Positions 1 to 4,407 of a stretch of 5,845 bases of DNA are shown piece by piece. The position numbers were made by a program, and so were the translations under genes. The stretch's first letter is position 1; each line of letters opens with the position of its first letter. Below the pieces are notes generated by a model, which was not told the origin of the DNA, made no database searches, and worked only from the letters and a program-made list of their open reading frames with translations. The DNA comes from an uncultured Rikenellaceae bacterium (GTDB lineage: Bacteria > Bacteroidota > Bacteroidia > Bacteroidales > Rikenellaceae): contig CAMWRR010000119.1 of assembly GCA_947176715.1 (NCBI GenBank), positions 1 to 5,845 of the forward strand, in the 5' to 3' direction.

Positions 1-18
1 GCTATAGCCCCCGCCACC

Positions 19-74
19 GTCCGAGCGCCAGCGAGGAAAATCAAACACACTCAGCGCCCCGAGCGCCAGCGAGG
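19..74 (+). repeat. Two direct copies of a GC-rich intergenic repeat
   Basis: The core CCGAGCGCCAGCGAGG occurs at 21-36 and again at 59-74, a period of 38 bases. The first copy extends leftwards to GTCCGAGCGCCAGCGAGG (19-36). The same family reappears at the right edge of the window: inverted at 5676-5693 and as degenerate direct copies at 5711-5845. The 38-base period is not a multiple of three and no open frame covers it, so it is intergenic rather than coding. Bases 75-162 are C- and A-rich, and I see no gene or clear motif in them. Confidence 0.75.
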
Positions 75-162
75 CCAACAAAACCCCTCCCCGTCCAAAC
101 CACAACATCAGTTACTTACTCCCTCTACCCGCCCATTCCGCGCAAAAAAATCACACAAAACC

Positions 163-193
163 TTTGCAATAACAAATTATACCCTTAACTTTG
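163..193 (+). promoter_or_regulatory. Promoter P1, Bacteroidota sigma-ABfr type
   Basis: TTTG at 163-166 is followed by 19 bases and then TAACTTTG at 186-193. This is a full match to the Bacteroidota primary promoter form (TTTG at -33, TAnnTTTG at -7). Transcription would start near 199-201, just ahead of a small ORF at 208 and about 350 bases before the first large gene. The bases TTAACTTTGCCCC (185-197) recur exactly at P2. Confidence 0.8.
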
Positions 194-207
194 CCCCTGT
201 TTTAGAA

Positions 208-294
208 ATGAAACGAGCACCGAAATGTGCTAATTTCCGGGCGAAGCGACAATTTCATGAAATTTTTCTTGGAATTAAAAAACATAAGTTTTAA
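208..294 (+). CDS. Possible 28-residue basic small ORF between the two promoters
   Basis: An ATG at 208 opens 28 codons, ending with TAA at 292-294. The product starts MKRAPKCANF and is rich in Lys and Arg, with no hydrophobic segment or recognised motif. The ATG lies only about 8-10 bases after the predicted start of P1, so a P1 transcript would be almost leaderless here. The TAA stop overlaps the -7 element of P2. It could be a translated leader peptide linking the promoters, or a chance ORF. An ORF of this length is common by chance in this base composition, and no ribosome site supports it. Confidence 0.2.
   Translation: MKRAPKCANFRAKRQFHEIFLGIKKHKF
251..264. promoter_or_regulatory. Perfect 14-base palindrome upstream of P2, candidate operator
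   Basis: AATTTCATGAAATT reads the same on both strands. It ends five bases before the weak -33 element of P2 (269-272), where an activator commonly binds, and it lies downstream of P1, where it could also block elongation. No transcription factor is identified. The position and perfect symmetry are seen directly; the regulatory role is inference. Confidence 0.45.
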
Positions 295-299
295 CTTTG
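269..299 (+). promoter_or_regulatory. Promoter P2, Bacteroidota type with weak -33
   Basis: TAACTTTG at 292-299 matches the -7 consensus exactly. TTGG at 269-272 lies 19 bases upstream and is an imperfect -33; CTTG at 268-271 gives 20 bases. The start site would be near 305-307, leaving a leader of about 248 bases before the ATG at 554. Weak -33 with perfect -7 is the usual look of a promoter that needs an activator, which fits the adjacent palindrome. Confidence 0.7.
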
Positions 300-306
300 C
301 CCCGTA

Positions 307-328
307 TTCTCGAAAGCAAATCCGAGAA
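307..328 (+). other. Hairpin at the predicted 5' end of the P2 transcript
   Basis: TTCTCG (307-312) is the exact reverse complement of CGAGAA (323-328), with a 10-base loop. It begins within a few bases of the predicted P2 start, so the transcript would carry a 5'-terminal stem-loop, a feature known to protect mRNAs from 5'-end decay in bacteria. Six base pairs is short, so the call is modest. Confidence 0.35.
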
Positions 329-333
329 AGAGG

Positions 334-351
334 GATAAGCGGGAGAGAATA
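334..351 (+). promoter_or_regulatory. Leader motif shared with the spacer before the second gene
   Basis: GATAAGCGGGAGAGAATA occurs here as one block. In the spacer before the second large gene the same bases appear as GATAAGCGG (2017-2025) and GAGAGAATA (2047-2055), separated by 21 inserted bases. In both places an AGGAGG follows (408 and 2073). Function is unknown; a shared RNA-level control or processing element is the simplest idea. Confidence 0.4.
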
Positions 352-356
352 CATTT

Positions 357-400
357 TATAACACATAGCCGTGATTCAGGTTATATAGGGTAATTGAATC
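357..400 (+). promoter_or_regulatory. Candidate H-type pseudoknot in the leader of the first gene
   Basis: Stem 1 is TATAAC (357-362) with GTTATA (380-385). Stem 2 is GATTCA (373-378) with TGAATC (395-400). Both are perfect 6-base-pair stems and they interlock. The loops would be 10, 1 and 9 bases, which is workable geometry for an H-type pseudoknot. It lies just before AGGAGGG (408-414). The two stems could instead be alternative hairpins in a switch. The pairings are seen directly; the fold and any ligand or regulatory function are inference. Confidence 0.4.
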
Positions 401-407
401 GAGTATA

Positions 408-414
408 AGGAGGG
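408..414 (+). promoter_or_regulatory. Shine-Dalgarno-like AGGAGGG far from the gene start
   Basis: AGGAGGG perfectly matches the anti-Shine-Dalgarno core but lies about 140 bases upstream of the likely ATG at 554. The nearest start-like codons after it (TTG at 415 and 422) open frames of only 8 and 7 codons. Bacteroidota mRNAs generally lack strong Shine-Dalgarno sites, so this is either a short upstream ORF signal or part of a regulatory RNA fold rather than the site for the main gene. Confidence 0.3.
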
Positions 415-553
415 TTGAGACTTGCCGTTCAAATTCGGTAGATAGTCTGTTGCGATCTATTTTCCTATGCCAGCACCGCTGACTCTGCGGGCGACATCTT
501 CCCGAACCTCATTACATTCGATGTTACCTTTAGGACTGAAACAAGTAAGGGTA

Positions 554-1873
554 ATGTTTGGAGGAGTAAATAAAATAGTTTTGTCCGTACTGCTGATTGC
601 AGTCGCCGTTGCTTTCGGCAAGGAGGCGTCGGCGCAGTATCGCAGGGCAAGGACGGAGGTGATAGAGGACGTTGTAATGCGCGACTCCACTAGTGTCAAT
701 TCCTATTATAGAGAGGGTACGGCATTCATCCAGTTCCCCGTAGGCAAATCCATCATCGATCCCGACCACGCGAACAACCGCTCGGAGCTTTCTAAAATAC
801 GCGGTAACCTTGATCTCATCCGCGATCAGGAGGCGGTCGAAATAACGAAAGTCATCATCACCGGCTACGGCTCTCCGGAGGGTCGGTACGAGCTCAACGA
901 GCGTCTCTCCGTCGAACGTGCCAAGGCCATGATCGACTATATGAGACATGCCTACAGCGAATATTTCACGCCATACACCGAGTTCGAGATCAGTTCCATG
1001 CCCGAAGACTGGGACGGTCTGGCAGATCTTGTCAACGACGATGAATACCTCACCGAAACGGAGAAAGACAAGATATTCGAGATAATCGACTTCAATGACG
1101 ACATAGACGGTCGCGATGCCGAGTTGGGCCGCATAAACGACGGTAAAACATACCGTTACATGCTCGACAATCTCTATCCGAAACTCCGTCGCGTCTATTG
1201 GCGTATCGACTTCCGTGTGGATGAGACCATCCTGCACCAGATATCGGATACCATACAGACAGTCATAGAGATACCGGGTGACACCGTGGGTTACAACAGC
1301 TATTACGGAGGACGGTTCGAGCCTGCTCCGGTCAAAGAGCCGGTTGTCCCTTACATGCCGTCGGTAGCAATCAAAACCAACCTGTTGTATTGGGCGGCTC
1401 TCACCCCCAACCTTGCCTTGGAGTTCTACATTGGAGACAAACATTCTATCGGCATAGAGGGAGCGTATAGCAGTTGGGTGCTCAACAACGCCAAACACGA
1501 CTGGAAATATGCGGCTACCATGGCCGCATTGGAATACCGCTACTGGTTCGATTCGTCGAGCGGCGGACACTTCGTCGGCTTCAACGGCGGATGGGGCAAA
1601 TACAACTTCCGCTTCAACGACCCCCAAATCCCCGGCACGGGCGACCAGGGTCAGGTCTACGGAGGCGGTCTGCTATACGGCTATTCGTTGCCTATAAAGA
1701 GGTTCTTCAACATAGAGTTCGCAATAGCGGTCGGCTATGCGTTGGTTGAAGACGACGAATATATAAATTATCGAAACTCGTCGGGAGAGAGGCTTTTCTA
1801 CCACAACAGGACACGTAGAACCAACTACGTAGGTCCCACCAAAGGATCGATAAGTTTGGTGTACAAGTTCTGA
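554..1873 (+). CDS. OmpA-like and DUF3575 outer-membrane protein of the pilus locus
   Basis: The product is 439 residues from ATG 554. This start puts a short basic n-region and hydrophobic core directly before a signal peptidase I site (ASA|Q, after residue 27). The frame is open back to 467, but the longer start would bury the signal peptide. Residues about 57-130 and 200-223 resemble an OmpA C-terminal domain: strand FIQFPVGKSIID, then GYGSPEGRYELN and LSVERA (104-123), and a closing strand YWRIDFRV. About 60-85 residues are inserted before that last strand, a pattern I recall from Bacteroidales relatives. Residues about 269-439 fit DUF3575, a family with outer-membrane beta-strand character, and the chain ends in aromatic YKF as outer-membrane proteins do. 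DUF3575 proteins commonly lead fimbrillin operons, which matches the genes downstream. The exact role is not established; a part in pilus assembly or anchoring is inferred. The canonical OmpA Asp that binds peptidoglycan appears to be Ser here. Confidence 0.85.
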   Translation: MFGGVNKIVLSVLLIAVAVAFGKEASAQYRRARTEVIEDVVMRDSTSVNSYYREGTAFIQFPVGKSIIDPDHANNRSELSKIRGNLDLIRDQEAVEITKVIITGYGSPEGRYELNERLSVERAKAMIDYMRHAYSEYFTPYTEFEISSMPEDWDGLADLVNDDEYLTETEKDKIFEIIDFNDDIDGRDAELGRINDGKTYRYMLDNLYPKLRRVYWRIDFRVDETILHQISDTIQTVIEIPGDTVGYNSYYGGRFEPAPVKEPVVPYMPSVAIKTNLLYWAALTPNLALEFYIGDKHSIGIEGAYSSWVLNNAKHDWKYAATMAALEYRYWFDSSSGGHFVGFNGGWGKYNFRFNDPQIPGTGDQGQVYGGGLLYGYSLPIKRFFNIEFAIAVGYALVEDDEYINYRNSSGERLFYHNRTRRTNYVGPTKGSISLVYKF

Positions 1874-1887
1874 CGAACGACGACGGC

Positions 1888-1984
1888 TGACCCCAAAGCG
1901 GAGATGCCGACATAAAAAACGGCTCGGGCCGGTCTCCCCTAAAGGGTACTGGCGAGTCGGGGTCCACCTGCGACTGAGGGGTCA
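1888..1984 (+). other. Folded intergenic element after the DUF3575 gene
   Basis: TGACCCC (1888-1894) is the exact reverse complement of GGGGTCA (1978-1984) and could close a domain of about 97 bases. Inside it, CGGCTCG (1920-1926) pairs with CGAGTCG (1953-1959), one G-U included. CCGGT (1929-1933) then pairs with ACTGG (1948-1952), and CCC (1936-1938) with GGG (1944-1946). An alternative stem, AGTCG (1955-1959) with CGACT (1971-1975), competes for the same bases. No U-tract follows, so it is not a simple intrinsic terminator. It may be an mRNA-stability element, an attenuator or a small RNA; no known RNA family is recognised. Confidence 0.4.
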
Positions 1985-2016
1985 TAAATAGGATGGACTG
2001 ATTAGAGAACAGATAC

Positions 2017-2078
2017 GATAAGCGGGCGAGGGTAACCCGTTTGTCGGAGAGAATAAGATATGAACCCGTTTTAGGAGG
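2017..2078 (+). promoter_or_regulatory. Split copy of the leader motif, with a 9-base direct repeat and AGGAGG
   Basis: GATAAGCGG (2017-2025) and GAGAGAATA (2047-2055) match the block at 334-351 but are parted by 21 bases. That insert includes GGGTAACCC (2030-2038) and most of AACCCGTTT (2034-2042). AACCCGTTT recurs exactly at 2063-2071, so CGGG at 2023-2026 could pair with CCCG in either copy. AGGAGG follows at 2073-2078. The layout suggests a switchable leader for the downstream lipoprotein gene. No match to the TAnnTTTG promoter form was found in 1874-2177, so this gene is probably transcribed from P1/P2. Confidence 0.35.
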
Positions 2079-2110
2079 TATCGGGAAGTGTCCGTGAGTT
2101 ATCCCCCGAA

Positions 2111-2116
2111 AGGAGG
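2111..2116 (+). promoter_or_regulatory. Second strong Shine-Dalgarno-like AGGAGG upstream of the lipoprotein gene
   Basis: AGGAGG at 2111-2116 lies 7 bases before an in-frame ATG at 2124. An earlier AGGAGG at 2073 lies 9 bases before an in-frame GTG at 2088. Both starts would add an acidic stretch ahead of the signal peptide, which is unfavourable for export. ATG 2178 is therefore preferred, but strong sites before alternative starts are uncommon in Bacteroidota and leave the true start open. Confidence 0.35.
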
Positions 2117-2144
2117 AAAGGACATGTACCGAGGTAATTTCCGC

Positions 2145-2159
2145 GAGGTTTTAGACCTC
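2145..2159 (+). other. Short hairpin just upstream of the lipoprotein start
   Basis: GAGGT (2145-2149) pairs exactly with ACCTC (2155-2159) across a 5-base loop. It ends 18 bases before ATG 2178, where it could affect ribosome access. It is too short to be certain. Confidence 0.3.
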
Positions 2160-2177
2160 AGAGAGTTACGGAATATT

Positions 2178-3050
2178 ATGAATATTAAGTCTACATACGT
2201 TTTACTCGTGGCGCTTTTGGCATTAAGTTGCGAAAAGATACCCGACACGTTCGCAGAGAGGGAAAATTCCGTGAATATAAACACTTCATGGGATATGATA
2301 ACACAAGAGCCTCTTCCCAAGAAATGTGTCGTAGTATTTCGTGACAGTGCGGGTAACTATGTCAAGTCTCACGAGATATACTCGCCCAAAGACACGGACA
2401 CGCTTCGCGACGGAGTCTATACCTCGTATAGCTACTACGTGAAAGACGGCGTATTCAACATCGAGAACATCGAGAATTTCAAGGAGACCCAATTCGTTGT
2501 GGAGGCTGACCAAAACGGTATAATCCCCACACAAAGCGAGTTGTACGTATCCAATCCTTACAACTTCGACATATTGTTTTTCCGCCCGAGCGGCACTGTC
2601 AATCAGACGATGCGTGCCGAATTCACGGTGGTGGAGACGGAGGTTATATTCGTAAGCGGAAGCAATACATCCGGACTGAATGCCTGCGATGTCACGCTCA
2701 ACAACGTATTCAACACCTACGATATGTACACGCGTTCCGTTGTGAAAGACGCGCTTAAAACCGCCAAAGCGAGCCTTACGCGGACGGAAAACGACAAATT
2801 CTTCGGACGGGCCTACTATTTAGGCTTCGACCCCACCAACGGCAACACCCTTACCATAGACCTCAAAACCACCGGCGGGGCCACCGGAACGGTAAGAACC
2901 GACATGGCGAACAAGTTATCGACATATACTCAAAAAATCAAACTGAAATTATATTTATACTGCAATACATCTTCTGTAACTAACGGGAGATTCCCCGTAG
3001 AGATACAGAAAGTCGACATCGAAGATGCCGAAACAATTATAGTAGAATAG
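2178..3050 (+). CDS. DUF5119-like lipoprotein, probable pilus accessory or anchor
   Basis: The product is 290 residues from ATG 2178. That start gives a lipoprotein signal peptide with a hydrophobic core (residues 7-16) and a lipobox ALSC, with Cys18 as the lipidated residue. In-frame upstream starts at 2088 (GTG) and 2124 (ATG) are possible, but they add acidic residues before the signal. The mature part begins with a motif around SWDM (37-40). It then has predicted beta-strands such as KKCVVVFRD (48-56) and YTSYSYYV (81-88), and LKLYLYC (256-262) near the C-terminus. The layout and location fit DUF5119, a Bacteroidales lipoprotein family often found between DUF3575 and fimbrillin genes. No function is established for that family, and the assignment is by recall, not by search. 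It could instead be a diverged Mfa2/FimB-type anchor. It is likely co-transcribed with the fimbrillin gene 66 bases downstream. Confidence 0.65.
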   Translation: MNIKSTYVLLVALLALSCEKIPDTFAERENSVNINTSWDMITQEPLPKKCVVVFRDSAGNYVKSHEIYSPKDTDTLRDGVYTSYSYYVKDGVFNIENIENFKETQFVVEADQNGIIPTQSELYVSNPYNFDILFFRPSGTVNQTMRAEFTVVETEVIFVSGSNTSGLNACDVTLNNVFNTYDMYTRSVVKDALKTAKASLTRTENDKFFGRAYYLGFDPTNGNTLTIDLKTTGGATGTVRTDMANKLSTYTQKIKLKLYLYCNTSSVTNGRFPVEIQKVDIEDAETIIVE

Positions 3051-3116
3051 AAGGGTAAAAACGGAGGATATATTCCTTAAATAAAAAAACTTTAACAACC
3101 TTAATTTTTTTAAATC

Positions 3117-4235
3117 ATGAAAAAAATTTCAATTCTCGCAGTAGCGGCATTGGCAATGTTCAGCTGCTCAAAGAATGTGAATGTCAATCCGGATGTCCCC
3201 GCGACTGGCAATCAGGTAGCTTTCACTGGCATGATATCTAACATGAACAGAGGTAGCTACACAGCGATGGACGACAAAGCAAACACTGTCGTTGCCATCG
3301 ATGGCGATAAGTTTGGCGTATTTATGTCAGACCAAAGCAACAATGTTGTCGTTGCCAATGCAGAGTTCACTTTTGAGGACAACATGATGAAAGCTGACTA
3401 CTCAACAACTCCGGCTAACGGTCTTACTTGGCAGACACTTGTTGATGCAAGCAACACGACTCCCAAATTGAACTTCTACTCTTACTATCCTTACGACTCT
3501 AACGTTACCGATGGTAAAAATATCTCTATAGAGATTCCCTCTACCCAGACTATGGGTGAGAAAGATGCTGAAGGAAACTACACAACTCAGAGAACTGTAA
3601 CTGCTAACGACTTCCTCTACTCAGAGAACGTTTCTACAGCAAAAGATCCCAACCAGACTATAATGTTCGATAAGAACAGCGTTCCTACCAGCAGAACCGT
3701 GAACTTCCACTATAAACACGCGTTGGCATTCGTTGAGTTCAATATCGTAAAGAACCAGGCTATTGCGGACAACATTTGGTTCGACGGTCTTACTCTTGAC
3801 GGTACGAAGATATACAACACCGCTAAATTCGACCTTAAAGAATCGAAACTTACCGTAACCAAAACAGCCAAAGCCTTGACTATAGCTCCCGATGACAATA
3901 TCTTGGGTCAGGATACTTGCAAACTCATCACTGAGACAGACAAAGCGAACTCTAAGGTAATTTATCAGATGCTCGTTATGCCTATGGATGCAACTACACT
4001 TCTTGCTGATTCTAAAATCGCTCTCGAGTGCAAGAAAAATACTGATGACGACTACTCTGGTGCAACTGAATTGAAAGTAGGTCAGTCATTCCCCGTAGGC
4101 ACTAAATGGGAAGCCGGCAAACGTTACAAATACAACCTTATCGTATCTGAGAACACCGTGCGTATAGTTCTCCTTTCTATCGACGATTGGGAAGAACAGG
4201 CACCGGAAGATCTGCCTGCAACTCCGATTGCATAA
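3117..4235 (+). CDS. Fimbrillin-family lipoprotein, probable major pilin
   Basis: The product is 372 residues. MKKISILAVAALAMFSC is a clean lipoprotein signal peptide with Cys17. The body fits the Bacteroidales fimbrillin-like family (Mfa_like_1): LNFYSYYPY (118-126), VNFHYKHALAFVEFNI (195-210), WEAGKRYKYNLIV (331-343) and IDDWEE (355-360). An RGSY motif at 45-48, about 28 residues after the Cys, is placed like the Arg processing site of FimA-type pilins, where a protease removes the N-terminal strand so subunits can polymerise by strand exchange. By eye, its codons are richer in GCT, GTT, ACT and TCT than those of its neighbours. That suggests selection for high expression, and a strong terminator follows directly. 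Both point to the main structural subunit. The start sits in an A/T-rich setting typical of well-translated Bacteroidota genes. Which subunit it is, shaft or tip, is inferred. Confidence 0.85.
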   Translation: MKKISILAVAALAMFSCSKNVNVNPDVPATGNQVAFTGMISNMNRGSYTAMDDKANTVVAIDGDKFGVFMSDQSNNVVVANAEFTFEDNMMKADYSTTPANGLTWQTLVDASNTTPKLNFYSYYPYDSNVTDGKNISIEIPSTQTMGEKDAEGNYTTQRTVTANDFLYSENVSTAKDPNQTIMFDKNSVPTSRTVNFHYKHALAFVEFNIVKNQAIADNIWFDGLTLDGTKIYNTAKFDLKESKLTVTKTAKALTIAPDDNILGQDTCKLITETDKANSKVIYQMLVMPMDATTLLADSKIALECKKNTDDDYSGATELKVGQSFPVGTKWEAGKRYKYNLIVSENTVRIVLLSIDDWEEQAPEDLPATPIA

Positions 4236-4251
4236 CTTTCTTAATCAATAC

Positions 4252-4285
4252 AAAAGTGCTGCGCAAAAACAGCGCAGCACTTTTT
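4252..4285 (+). terminator. Strong intrinsic terminator after the fimbrillin gene
   Basis: A perfect 13-base-pair stem pairs AAAAGTGCTGCGC (4252-4264) with GCGCAGCACTTTT (4272-4284), with a 7-base loop and T at 4281-4285. It begins 17 bases after the fimbrillin stop codon. The next gene has no convincing promoter, so it is probably expressed by partial read-through. Confidence 0.92.
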
Positions 4286-4341
4286 AAAAATTTTCCGGAC
4301 AAGGAAATAAGTTTGCTTTGAAGCAGACGTTTTCTAACCTA

Positions 4342-4364
4342 TGCAACAGAAACTTCCCGTTGCA
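4342..4364 (+). other. Small hairpin between terminator and the second pilin gene
   Basis: TGCAAC (4342-4347) is the reverse complement of GTTGCA (4359-4364), with an 11-base loop. TTTG at 4312-4315 and 4317-4320 lie upstream, but the sequences 19 bases on (TAACCTAT and TATGCAAC) match only the TA of the -7 form, so no promoter is called. The hairpin could stabilise a processed 5' end; this is weak evidence. Confidence 0.25.
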
Positions 4365-4407
4365 AGCGGTTTACAGAGAACTTTCAACGAACTTAAAACA
4401 CAACACC

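Noticed and set aside
163..299. Phase-variable invertible promoter
   Set aside because: I found no inverted repeat pair flanking P1 or P2 and no recombinase gene in the window.
467..553. N-terminal extension of the DUF3575 gene from ATG 467
   Set aside because: It would add 29 residues without signal-peptide character ahead of a complete signal peptide starting at 554.
530..1627. A 365-codon open frame on the - strand
   Set aside because: It lies fully opposite the OmpA-like/DUF3575 gene, has no family signature or signal peptide, and is explained by the codon use of the + strand gene.
1920..1959. Intrinsic terminator after the DUF3575 gene
   Set aside because: The stem is not followed by a T-tract on the + strand, so a different RNA role is more likely.
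2088..2177. GTG 2088 or ATG 2124 as start of the DUF5119-like gene
   Set aside because: Both have AGGAGG at good spacing but add an acidic stretch before the lipoprotein signal; kept only as an open question.
4318..4407. TTG 4318 as start of the second pilin
   Set aside because: It adds 30 residues before a complete lipoprotein signal peptide that begins at GTG 4408.
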